Made by a program: the position numbers and the translations under genes. Below are positions 1 to 7,449 of a DNA stretch of 37,143 bases, piece after piece. Numbering within the stretch: the first letter of the stretch is position 1; every line of letters starts with the position of its first letter. The DNA is taken from NCBI GenBank assembly GCA_022791685.1, contig JAAVZO010000015.1:1-37143 (forward strand). The letters run 5' to 3'. The stretch comes from Clostridiales bacterium (lineage in GTDB: Bacteria; Bacillota; Clostridia; Oscillospirales; CAG-272). The notes under the pieces were generated by a model. The model saw only the letters and a list, made by a program, of their open reading frames with translations. It had not been told where the DNA came from and made no database searches.

Positions 1-25
1 GCAAGAAGCGGTTGTTTCTTTATGA

Positions 26-112
26 TTATCTTTTCTTGTTAATCATATCGATAACACCAATGATAACCAAACAGAAAGTCAGGAATACCTGAATTACGTC
101 TGTAGATACCAT
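26..112 (-). CDS. Holin-like type I toxin peptide, copy 1 (28 aa)
   Basis: A 28-codon frame with an ATG at 112. It has a short polar N terminus (MVSTDVIQ), one hydrophobic segment of about 14 residues, then DMINKKR, a basic C-terminal tail. This is the layout of Firmicute holin-like/TxpA-type membrane toxins of type I toxin-antitoxin systems; membership is inferred from size, layout and RNA context. GGTGG lies 7 nt before the start, inside a perfect hairpin (120-133). The peptide is near-identical to copy 2 at 403-489: differences are mostly conservative (V/I, D/E, M/L) and many are synonymous at DNA level, which suggests selection on the peptide. The 3' end of the unit runs out of the window. 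Confidence 0.7.
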   Translation of the reverse strand: MVSTDVIQVFLTFCLVIIGVIDMINKKR

Positions 113-119
113 AATGTCA

Positions 120-133
120 CCACCTTTCGGTGG
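120..133 (-). promoter_or_regulatory. Hairpin masking the toxin 1 ribosome binding site
   Basis: On the minus strand CCACC-GAAA-GGTGG forms a 5-bp stem closed by a GNRA-type tetraloop. The 3' arm is the likely Shine-Dalgarno sequence of toxin 1. Translation would need this stem to open, as known for type I toxin mRNAs. Confidence 0.6.
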
Positions 134-170
134 AACAACCTTCGTCTTGTAGATATATAGCGTAGGTAAT

Positions 171-199
171 ATTATACCACATATTGTATAATCTGTCTA
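171..199 (-). promoter_or_regulatory. Sigma-A promoter of toxin 1
   Basis: -35 TAGACA (199-194), 17-bp spacer, -10 TATAAT (176-171), expected start near 164. Sequence on both sides, including upstream of the -35, is almost identical to the toxin 2 promoter. Confidence 0.7.
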
Positions 200-253
200 T
201 GTAATATATTGACGAAATTCAGCAATAAATGTTGTAAATAATTCAAGAAAAAA

Positions 254-285
254 ACGCGAGTAGGTCTTGACAAACCTACCCGCGA
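254..285 (-). terminator. Terminator downstream of toxin 2
   Basis: An 11-bp stem with one mismatch (255-265 with 274-284) is followed on the minus strand by a run of seven T. It would end toxin 2 read-through and insulate toxin 1. The -35 of the opposing antisense promoter lies across its loop. Confidence 0.6.
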
Positions 286-296
286 TATGCTATAAT
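267..296 (+). promoter_or_regulatory. Antisense (antitoxin) RNA promoter
   Basis: Perfect -35 TTGACA (267-272), 18-bp spacer and perfect -10 TATAAT (291-296) preceded by TGC (extended -10). It faces the 3' end of toxin 2 and no reading frame follows. This is the expected position for a convergent antitoxin RNA as in txpA/RatA. Confidence 0.65.
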
Positions 297-302
297 ATAC
301 GC

Positions 303-396
303 AAGGCGATTGCCAGTGCTAGTGGCGGTCGTTCCTAAAATCATTTTGTTAATTGAAGAAAGCGCCGCTTCTACCGCATGGAGCGGCTGTTTCTTT
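303..396 (+). ncRNA. Putative antitoxin RNA to toxin 2
   Basis: Predicted transcript from the extended -10 promoter at 267-296 to the hairpin at 364-387 and its T-rich tail. It has no usable reading frame. It would be complementary to the 3' untranslated part of the toxin 2 mRNA, which runs the other way through the same DNA. The ends are inferred from promoter and terminator positions only. Confidence 0.5.
364..387. terminator. Bidirectional hairpin between toxin 2 and antisense RNA
   Basis: GCCGCT (364-369) pairs with AGCGGC (382-387), extendable by two pairs. On the plus strand TGTTTCTTT follows; on the minus strand CTTTCTTC follows. Positions 1-20 carry the right arm of the equivalent element for copy 1. 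Confidence 0.5.
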
Positions 397-402
397 AATT
401 GA

Positions 403-489
403 TTACTTCTTTTTGTTAATCAAATCGATAACATTGATAATAACCAAGCAGAAAGTCAGGAAAACCTGAATAACTTCAGTAGATATCAT
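403..489 (-). CDS. Holin-like type I toxin peptide, copy 2 (28 aa)
   Basis: A 28-codon frame starting ATG at 489, with N terminus MISTEVIQ, a hydrophobic core and the basic tail DLINKKK. It is the full-length partner of copy 1. GGTGG is 8 nt upstream of the ATG, in a hairpin at 498-511. The 5' leader is about 53 nt from the predicted start near 542. The predicted role is a membrane-acting toxin controlled by the antisense RNA starting near 303. The family assignment is inference; the tandem arrangement and conserved control elements are seen directly. Confidence 0.7.
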   Translation of the reverse strand: MISTEVIQVFLTFCLVIINVIDLINKKK

Positions 490-497
490 CGCTGTCA

Positions 498-511
498 CCA
501 CCCTTCGGTGG
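498..511 (-). promoter_or_regulatory. Hairpin masking the toxin 2 ribosome binding site
   Basis: CCACC-GAAG-GGTGG on the minus strand. The stem is identical to that of copy 1 and the tetraloop differs by one base. The 3' arm is the Shine-Dalgarno-like sequence. Confidence 0.6.
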
Positions 512-548
512 AACAACCTTCGTCTTGCGGGTATATAGCATAGATAAT

Positions 549-577
549 ATTATACCATATATTGTATAATCTGTCTA
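549..577 (-). promoter_or_regulatory. Sigma-A promoter of toxin 2
   Basis: -35 TAGACA (577-572), 17-bp spacer, -10 TATAAT (554-549), expected start near 542. The region from the -10 to about 600 is almost unchanged from copy 1. Confidence 0.7.
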
Positions 578-630
578 TGTAATATATTGACGAAATTCAG
601 TGATAAATGTTGTATGGTGTTCAGGTAAAA

Positions 631-660
631 ACACGTGCAGAGTTTAAACTCTGCACGTGT
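631..660. terminator. Perfect 15-bp palindromic terminator
   Basis: Positions 631-645 are exactly complementary to 646-660. A-rich sequence precedes and T-rich sequence follows, so it can work on both strands. It begins 5 nt past the stop codon of the transglutaminase gene and should end the MoxR operon mRNA. Confidence 0.85.
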
Positions 661-664
661 TTTT

Positions 665-3595
665 TTATGCTTTGACAAGACAGAAATATTTCAGCCATAT
701 GCGTTTTATCGGATTTGAACCTCGATTTATATATGCAATAAGGTCAACGTAATAATCAGATATGCTTGTTAGCTCTTTCCATGTTATGTCCTTTCCGAAT
801 TCTCCCGCGAGCATAGCCTTTGAGACGTTAGTAAAGTCTATTGCAGAGATATTCTTAAGTTCATTGTCAACTCGAACTGAAAAATCTGACTGCTGCTCAC
901 CATTCAACGGCGTTAGCTTCAGCTGCTTAAGCAAGTATAGTATACCTTCATCAAGCCTTTTTGCCGCACTGAGTCGACCGTCCACATCGAGAGTTTTGTC
1001 CGATATTGAACGCAACAGCGCATAACGTCGGGATTCCGACTGCTTCGCACGATGTGATATCAGTATCAATACAACTGCCGCGGCGGCAACACATACCGCT
1101 ATAATAATTACAGCGTATGGGATTTTTACTGCCCTATTTTCCGGCTTTGTTGGAACTGTAGGAGTATAGCTTGTATCCGTTTCGACCGGGGGATTTGGTG
1201 CGGTATCTGTAGGGGTATCGTATTCTGGAAAGCTCAGTTCTGAGTTGGCTGGTGTGTAGTTGTCGTACATATCCGAATAATATGGCGTGGTTGCTTCATA
1301 TTGGATCCAGCCATAATAGTCGTAATACACCTCTATCCACGCGTGTGCGTTTCGGTCACGTATCGTCGAGTGATAGCGTCCGACTGCGTTGTCACCCGAA
1401 CCGCGTATGAATGAATTTGCTATGTACCCTTCCGCATACCGCACCGGTATACCGAGCGAGCGGATCAGCATAGCAGCGGAGGTTGCGAATTGTACACAGT
1501 AGCCTTCTTGTGTGTCGAACAGGAAGCTGTCGGCTGCATTACTGTATTTGCGGGATGATGACGGCTTATCAGGGTTCAGTGTATATGTCATGTTCTCAGA
1601 CAGATAGTTGATTACCGACATTACCATGTTGTGGCGCGACTCGAAACTGCCGCCTCCTAAGTAATACGGCATACCGTTGTTGTATGCGATATTGCGTGCA
1701 AGTACCTGTATTTCGCTGATATTCTCACATCCGCTGAGGTATGTGTCATACACATAATCGCGGTATTTTGTGAGATTTTCGATAACGTAATCGACACGCT
1801 CGCGCTCATTGTCGGTCATTGTGTAAACATATCGGTAAGCGAGCTGTGTTTCGTCGAGTTCGGCGGGGGATGGTTCAGAGATGTAATCGTCAAATTCTCT
1901 GTCAGTGTCAAAATAGATCACTATAGAGTTATCTTTAATGTTAAAATCAATATTAGCTGATGTTTTGAATAATTTATACTGATTTGCAAGTTTGATGTAT
2001 TCAGAATCGATTTGTTCCTGCGGTACATTTGCGTCTATAAGCGGTCGAAGCTCCGCTATTATGGTCGCATTCAACCAAAATCTGCTCATCATGTTTTCAA
2101 TATTTTTCGCAAAGTCAGGGTCACGCAGCAGCGGGAGATTGGCTATTGTTGAGTACTGGTCAAGGAAGATATATCCAGTGCTGGTGTATAGTCCGTCGTA
2201 ATAGTTCGAATATTTGAAGCGTGATTGCTCCCGCGTGCCGTAATTGAGCAGTGCGGTTCGCTGGTCGCTGTATGACGGCATGAACAGCAGGTTCGCGGTG
2301 CCTCTGAGCTTCTTGACGTTTACAAGCGCTGTGACATATCCGAGGTCGGTATGCTGTCTGTAATTCCGCTCCTCTGGCAGCTCAACATATGATGGGTCCA
2401 TTGCCCACAAAAGCTCGCTTGTCAGTAGTTCGGGCGAGAAGTCTTCACCGAACATTCTCTTATATTCGGCTATTCTCTCATATGAAGCCGAATGCCAGCT
2501 ATCCTCGTAATAGTCGATACCGACCCAGTTTCTAAGATATACCGGAACTGATGTATCCATCCAGACTTCAAACAGCTGAGTGTTTGAATAGCGGCGGTTT
2601 TCGAAGGCGGTCGAACGGCTGTCTATTGCCGATACGCCTGAAAATAACAGGCTTGATAGCTCAGGATTCTGACCGTTTATTGTTGCAAGAATGAAGTTCT
2701 CGAGCTTTAGCAGTGGGGTCGATATCGCGGTTATGTCGTTCATGCTTTTGTCGACTCTTGCCGGGCCAAGAAGCATTATAACAAGTGCGATTAGTGCTGC
2801 GGTGATTCCAGTAAAGCCACCGAGTGCGGAGTTTGTGCGATAGATATGTCTAAGCTCCGTTCGTGCAAACTTTGTTTTGCCCGGTAACGATATGTTATCG
2901 AGTCCTGATATTGTGCGAATGGTCTTTTTTCGCGAATAAATGTGGTCATATCCGGCGAGTGCGGCACATCCGCAAAGTGCAGAAATTATTAGCGCAAAGC
3001 CGAAATTTCCACTGTTCATACCGTAATACAGTACAAGTGTGCAGATCGCTCCGCCGACAATTATCAGCGGGATCATGCGCACTTTTTTCAGTATGCAGAT
3101 ACTGAATACTGCCGCAAGTATAAATACTATGATTCCAAATGCTATTCGTCGGCATTCACTTTCGGTCATGCTTAAGGCACGCAGAGAGTAATTGTAATTA
3201 AGTATATTTTGCTGTAAATTTTGATAGCCGAGCGATATCAGCCGACGGAAAAATGCGTTTGAAATCGACATTGCACTGTAAAATAGCTTATCTGCGATAT
3301 CTTCGACAGTTATAGCTATATAGGTCAGTAATGCAGCGCCTGCAAGCGCTCCTCCGAAAAAGAAGCGCTTCGAGATTCCCATGATAGAAAACCACAATAC
3401 CGCTATTGTTGAAATAAGCATTTGATATGCAAAGCTGAGTTCGAGCGATAGGGAATCATTTATAAATACTGCAAAGCCAAGTGTGCAGATAAATACGATC
3501 AGTGCGCGGCATATATAGCCGAAGACACGATATTTTTCCGAGCTGTTCTGGTGCTCAGGCAGAATGAGCTCTGGTTGATTCATTGCTGTATTCAA
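665..3595 (-). CDS. TgpA-like membrane transglutaminase (976 aa)
   Basis: Large membrane protein with a transglutaminase-like domain, last gene of a MoxR-DUF58-transglutaminase operon. The N-terminal ~270 residues hold several membrane segments. A long extracellular region leads to the papain-like core with Cys700 (EGYCVQF), His751 (HAWIEVY) and Glu767 (IQYEATTP) as the likely triad; the third position is Glu here. A single membrane helix lies near 845-867, followed by a cytoplasmic tail of about 100 residues, as in TgpA/DUF4129 proteins. The start is TTG at 3595 because GAGG lies 7 nt before it; the ATG at 3583 has no binding site. The substrate is unknown; family members are linked to peptide or cell-envelope processing. 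The gap to the DUF58 gene is 68 nt. Confidence 0.9.
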   Translation of the reverse strand: MNTAMNQPELILPEHQNSSEKYRVFGYICRALIVFICTLGFAVFINDSLSLELSFAYQMLISTIAVLWFSIMGISKRFFFGGALAGAALLTYIAITVEDIADKLFYSAMSISNAFFRRLISLGYQNLQQNILNYNYSLRALSMTESECRRIAFGIIVFILAAVFSICILKKVRMIPLIIVGGAICTLVLYYGMNSGNFGFALIISALCGCAALAGYDHIYSRKKTIRTISGLDNISLPGKTKFARTELRHIYRTNSALGGFTGITAALIALVIMLLGPARVDKSMNDITAISTPLLKLENFILATINGQNPELSSLLFSGVSAIDSRSTAFENRRYSNTQLFEVWMDTSVPVYLRNWVGIDYYEDSWHSASYERIAEYKRMFGEDFSPELLTSELLWAMDPSYVELPEERNYRQHTDLGYVTALVNVKKLRGTANLLFMPSYSDQRTALLNYGTREQSRFKYSNYYDGLYTSTGYIFLDQYSTIANLPLLRDPDFAKNIENMMSRFWLNATIIAELRPLIDANVPQEQIDSEYIKLANQYKLFKTSANIDFNIKDNSIVIYFDTDREFDDYISEPSPAELDETQLAYRYVYTMTDNERERVDYVIENLTKYRDYVYDTYLSGCENISEIQVLARNIAYNNGMPYYLGGGSFESRHNMVMSVINYLSENMTYTLNPDKPSSSRKYSNAADSFLFDTQEGYCVQFATSAAMLIRSLGIPVRYAEGYIANSFIRGSGDNAVGRYHSTIRDRNAHAWIEVYYDYYGWIQYEATTPYYSDMYDNYTPANSELSFPEYDTPTDTAPNPPVETDTSYTPTVPTKPENRAVKIPYAVIIIAVCVAAAAVVLILISHRAKQSESRRYALLRSISDKTLDVDGRLSAAKRLDEGILYLLKQLKLTPLNGEQQSDFSVRVDNELKNISAIDFTNVSKAMLAGEFGKDITWKELTSISDYYVDLIAYINRGSNPIKRIWLKYFCLVKA

Positions 3596-3663
3596 GCGGT
3601 TACCTCGATCATTTGGGTGACTTTATTAGATTGGCGGTGGATTTATTTTGGTTAGTGATGTTC

Positions 3664-5010
3664 TCAATTAAGAGTAAGCTCCATACCGGAAGACAGCTTG
3701 TGAAGACGACTGCCCTGTTCACGTTCTGCTTCTGGATCCTGAAGATACAGTGATTCATCTATACAATACATCAGCTCAACTGTCTTAGCTCCAAGACTGC
3801 GATTTGCGGCGGCGAGCATGGTATAGTCCTCGACTGCAATTGAATCGATACATGAAGTCACAAAGATCAGTGACGAACCATCAGCTGCGGGGATGAGAGA
3901 GGCGAGTTTGTGTGATTGTTTGTCAGTTTCTACGAGCGGTGCGGAGGCAAAACGGCGAAAGCAGGCTTCGAGATCCGCGGTGGATGTCATTGTGCATGAA
4001 ACCGGTACTGCTCCGTCTTTGCTAAGCTCAAACCACAAGAGATTTACTGTATTAAGTGCGCGAAGCTCACGCAGAGCAGCGGCAAGACATTTTTCGACAA
4101 CAAGATCAGAGTTGAGATTATCGATTATATCTTCATACTCCGGAAGCGGTTTGCGCAGCTGTGCGTCGGGATCATTGCGGTAGTGTGGTTCAAGGTCGCA
4201 GATTATATATACCGAATTTCCGGTATTTCGCGAGAAGTCTTTTACTATTAGATCCTGCGATTTGCTCGACAGCTTCCAGTGAATGCTTTTCAGGCTGTCA
4301 CCGTTTATGTATGCACGTATGTCGGAAAGCTCGGTATTGTCCTGACCACTCTGGCGTACTACAGTCTGTGTGCTTTGCTCGCTCTCTGACGAAAGCGGCT
4401 TTGGCGGCAGCTCATATCGGCGCGGGATAACGAATATATCCGAATAACGATTGAAGTTCAGGTTTAACTTTACCATTCGGAAGCAGTCATATATGCAAAG
4501 ACGAGTCAGTCCTACGCTGTATACACCCCTGAATGCAAATTTTGCTGCACGGCGGATCTCGCATCCTGAAAGTGGTATTAGTGTGAAGCCTACATGATTT
4601 GGCACGCATTTTGCGCCGCGCTCATCAGGAAGCAGCATTTCTGCTTCAATGAATGGGAATGGGAGTGGGCATGAGTTGGATATGATGAATGACACTGATA
4701 CTGGGGTACGTTTTTGTACGGCTTCAGAATCGGTATTTACCGATATATGTATCGCCAAAGCGGCAGCTATCAGCTGCAATGCTGTTCCGAGCGGCAGAAG
4801 CAATACAAACAGAAATACCATATTTGATATCGGAAGCTTCAGCGACTGAGCGAGAAAGAGAGCGGCTATTACTATGACCGGATACATCCACGCTCTCATT
4901 GTAAATGATATAGGCAGATTTATTCGAGGTTTAGCTTTTTTCGTCCGCTTCACTGATCGCTTTTTCAATATGTTTGCATACTTGTGCGGCTTTGTGTTTG
5001 CTTTCTGCAT
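3664..5010 (-). CDS. DUF58 domain protein (448 aa)
   Basis: Middle gene of the MoxR operon. It has a basic N terminus, two adjacent membrane segments at about 42-90, an immunoglobulin-like stretch to about 190, then the DUF58 core. The core is recognised from DIRAYINGD...SIHWKLSSK...LIVKDF at about 230-259, followed by a vWA-like fold with IICDLE. DUF58 proteins are found almost always next to MoxR ATPases and are thought to be membrane-anchored partners of the chaperone. The start is 2 nt after the MoxR stop codon, with AAAGGTGA upstream, so translation is probably coupled. Biochemical function is not known for the family. Confidence 0.9.
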   Translation of the reverse strand: MQKANTKPHKYANILKKRSVKRTKKAKPRINLPISFTMRAWMYPVIVIAALFLAQSLKLPISNMVFLFVLLLPLGTALQLIAAALAIHISVNTDSEAVQKRTPVSVSFIISNSCPLPFPFIEAEMLLPDERGAKCVPNHVGFTLIPLSGCEIRRAAKFAFRGVYSVGLTRLCIYDCFRMVKLNLNFNRYSDIFVIPRRYELPPKPLSSESEQSTQTVVRQSGQDNTELSDIRAYINGDSLKSIHWKLSSKSQDLIVKDFSRNTGNSVYIICDLEPHYRNDPDAQLRKPLPEYEDIIDNLNSDLVVEKCLAAALRELRALNTVNLLWFELSKDGAVPVSCTMTSTADLEACFRRFASAPLVETDKQSHKLASLIPAADGSSLIFVTSCIDSIAVEDYTMLAAANRSLGAKTVELMYCIDESLYLQDPEAEREQGSRLHKLSSGMELTLN

Positions 5011-5012
5011 GA

Positions 5013-6026
5013 TCAGTGTTCACCTTTGAAAGGTATCTGCACTGAGTGCAGGATGTCGTCAAGTACCTTGTCGCAGGTTATTCCGCTTAACTTTGCGTCC
5101 TGACGCAGCATGAGCCGATGTCCGACGGATACGCGGAAAATGTCGGCGATATCTTCAGGAATGACATAATTGCGGCTGTGCATGAATGCGTATGCCTGAC
5201 AGAGACGTTTCAATGCGAGTGAAGCACGCGGGCTTGCTCCAAGCGCTACCGATGGATGCGTGCGGGTAGCAGATATGAGTGATACGAGGTACTTATAAAG
5301 ATTACGGTCGATATGTACATCGGCGGTCAGCGAGCGTAAAAAGCGTACAAGCGGAACTCCGACTACCGGCTTTACTGATTCGATCGGGCTTACCTCGCGG
5401 CGATTTTCAACTATTTTTATTTCCTCTTCAAGGGTCGGATAACCCATCGATAGCTTTAAACTGAATCGGTCGAGCTGTGCCTCCGGAAGAGGATAGGTTC
5501 CTACGAAGCCGGATGGGTTCTGCGTTGCAATGACCATGAATGGCTCGGAGATATCGTAGGTTTTACCGTCGACAGTGACGCGTCCTTCCTCCATTGCTTC
5601 AAGCAGTGCGGATTGAGTTTTAGGTGAGGCGCGGTTTATTTCGTCGGCAAGAAGAATATTGGTCATTACGAGTCCGGGTGTGAATTCAAATGATTCGTTG
5701 CGGCGATTATATATATTGAAGCCTGTTATATCTGAAGCGGTAACGTCAGGGGTGAACTGTGCGCGGCGGAAGTCAAGTCCGGCGGCGCGTGCGAGTGTAG
5801 CGGCGAGTGTGGTTTTACCCACGCCGGGTACGTCCTCGATCAGTACGTGTCCGCCTGCTAATAGTGCGGTAACAAGCAGAAGCACTTCATAATGCTTTCC
5901 GACGATTACCTTTTCGATTTCTTCGACGAGTCTGGCAGCTGCCGAGTAGGCTTTTGCAGCATCAACATCGGCGAAGGACACGCCAGTAAAGTCGCGTTTT
6001 TCAGTAGCAGTGTTATTCTGATTCAT
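5013..6026 (-). CDS. MoxR family AAA+ ATPase (337 aa)
   Basis: First gene of the operon. Walker A is DVPGVGKTT (65-73), Walker B is ILLADE (124-129) followed by INRASPKTQSALLEAMEE, and sensor 1 is near VIATQNP. The C-terminal lid contains SPRASLALKRL. Length is typical. MoxR proteins act as chaperone-like ATPases that mature or insert partner proteins; here the partners are likely the DUF58 and transglutaminase proteins made from the same mRNA. AAAGGA lies 11 nt before the ATG. A promoter with TTGCAA and TATAAT elements is at 6079-6108. Confidence 0.95.
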   Translation of the reverse strand: MNQNNTATEKRDFTGVSFADVDAAKAYSAAARLVEEIEKVIVGKHYEVLLLVTALLAGGHVLIEDVPGVGKTTLAATLARAAGLDFRRAQFTPDVTASDITGFNIYNRRNESFEFTPGLVMTNILLADEINRASPKTQSALLEAMEEGRVTVDGKTYDISEPFMVIATQNPSGFVGTYPLPEAQLDRFSLKLSMGYPTLEEEIKIVENRREVSPIESVKPVVGVPLVRFLRSLTADVHIDRNLYKYLVSLISATRTHPSVALGASPRASLALKRLCQAYAFMHSRNYVIPEDIADIFRVSVGHRLMLRQDAKLSGITCDKVLDDILHSVQIPFKGEH

Positions 6027-6078
6027 CTATGGGAGATTCCTTTCACGTATGACAATTATAAAAGCCTTATTTTAGTAT

Positions 6079-6108
6079 ATTATATCATATAATGAGGTAT
6101 TATTGCAA
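6079..6108 (-). promoter_or_regulatory. Promoter of the MoxR operon
   Basis: -35 TTGCAA (6108-6103), 18-bp spacer, -10 TATAAT (6084-6079), followed by a leader of about 45 nt to the MoxR start. Confidence 0.6.
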
Positions 6109-6168
6109 CAAGATAAATAATATTTAATAATAATTTTACGATTTGTTTTAGCATTACGCGCAAATTGA

Positions 6169-6206
6169 TTTTTACTCAATTTATCTCAAAATAAATTGAG
6201 TAAAAA
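6169..6206. repeat. 16-bp perfect inverted repeat upstream of the redox operon
   Basis: Positions 6169-6184 pair exactly with 6191-6206, around a 6-nt loop. It ends 3 nt before the -35 box at 6210. Neither strand has a T-run after it, so it is unlikely to be a terminator. It could be the operator of the RpiR-type regulator in the operon. Apart from this element and the two promoters, the 6027-6354 gap is AT-rich with no recognised gene. Confidence 0.6.
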
Positions 6207-6209
6207 ATA

Positions 6210-6238
6210 TTGACAAGCGGCCGAAATAGTGCTAAAAT
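6210..6238 (+). promoter_or_regulatory. Promoter of the 6355-13309 operon
   Basis: TTGACA (6210-6215), 17-bp spacer ending TGC (extended -10), TAAAAT (6233-6238), expected start near 6245. The leader is about 110 nt. Confidence 0.75.
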
Positions 6239-6354
6239 ATATTCAGTTGGAGTTTTATTGGCTTAATTACTATGAATTATATCAGACATTCGGGTTTTCG
6301 TCAATAGCTTTAGATTAGTTTGTATATATAAATTATTTGAATTTGTGGTGAAAT

Positions 6355-7446
6355 ATGGACGATACTATAAAATCGCAGTTGTATTTACGAAACAGGCGCA
6401 TAATTGAAGCAGTTATAACGAAAGCGAAGACAATATGTCCAGGCGCTGTAGACCTCATTGCAGTTACTGGCTCGTTTCATAGCGGCGACTATTACGAAAG
6501 ATCTGACCTTGATCTGCTTATCGTTATTAATGATGAGATTGGATTGAAGCTTGCAAAGTGCTTTATACTTGATGATGTTGCGTTCGACATTTACTGTAAT
6601 ACATGGGATCAGCTTGAGCTGATGTCGGAATACAATGAGCCGCATGTAGTGAAGCTAATGGACGTAGATATTGTCTACTGTGCAAACGATGAAGTTAGAT
6701 GGAAATATAATATGCTGCATGATAGACTTACTGAACGGCTTCGATCACCGATCGATAGGCGCATGATAAAGAAAATACGAGGTCACTATGATTGTGCGCT
6801 GCGTGAGTTTGGGCGTATGTGTGTTGAGGATTCTTCATCAATTTGCAAATATATCTCAGCAAAGGTTATTTATTATATTGAATATGTGATATATATGCTT
6901 AATCAAGAGTATATACGCCATGGCGTAAAGGGGATTCCCGCTGAGATATGTTCATTTGGGCGGCTTCCATATGGGTTTTGCGAGTTGTACCGTAAACTGA
7001 TTTTTGCAAGCGATATCAACGAACTGCGGTACATCGCGGGAATGCTTATCAAGAATACAGGAGAGCTTATCGATTCAATTGAGCGCGAGATGGAACCGCT
7101 TCCTCAAGCCGATTCTAATTCAATTCGAGGGACATACGAGGAAATGTATTCAAATTGGAGGAACAAAATTCATCGTGCGGCAGAGGTCGACGATGTGTAT
7201 CTTTCACTAATGAGCAGTGCGAGCGCTCAGAATTTTTATGACGAGCTATCCGAAGATTATAGTATTGGCAGTTTTAATTTATTTGAAGGCTGGCAGGCGG
7301 AGGAACTTAGAGCGTCGGCAGATCATTTTGATGAGATAATGGAAAAATATAGGGAAAATTACGTCCGCGCAGGGATGGAAATTTGCAGATATGATAATAT
7401 TGACAAGTTTATTCTTGATTATCTTTATGAAAAGATGGGAGGGTAA
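6355..7446 (+). CDS. Nucleotidyltransferase-domain protein (363 aa)
   Basis: The N-terminal domain has the pol-beta-type nucleotidyltransferase signature: GSFHSGDYYER at 39-49 followed by SDLDLLI with Asp51 and Asp53 as metal ligands. The remaining ~250 residues are mostly helical and resemble the C-terminal regions of aminoglycoside or small-molecule nucleotidyltransferases, but I do not recognise a specific family. The protein would transfer a nucleotide to a small molecule or protein; the substrate is unknown. It is the first gene of a seven-gene operon and its stop is 3 nt from the RpiR start. The start has GGTG about 5 nt upstream. Confidence 0.75.
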   Translation: MDDTIKSQLYLRNRRIIEAVITKAKTICPGAVDLIAVTGSFHSGDYYERSDLDLLIVINDEIGLKLAKCFILDDVAFDIYCNTWDQLELMSEYNEPHVVKLMDVDIVYCANDEVRWKYNMLHDRLTERLRSPIDRRMIKKIRGHYDCALREFGRMCVEDSSSICKYISAKVIYYIEYVIYMLNQEYIRHGVKGIPAEICSFGRLPYGFCELYRKLIFASDINELRYIAGMLIKNTGELIDSIEREMEPLPQADSNSIRGTYEEMYSNWRNKIHRAAEVDDVYLSLMSSASAQNFYDELSEDYSIGSFNLFEGWQAEELRASADHFDEIMEKYRENYVRAGMEICRYDNIDKFILDYLYEKMGG

Positions 7447-7449
7447 TTA

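Noticed and set aside
1-617. CRISPR or simple repeat array
   Set aside because: The repeats are two long diverged units with coding and promoter elements, not short identical repeats with unique spacers.
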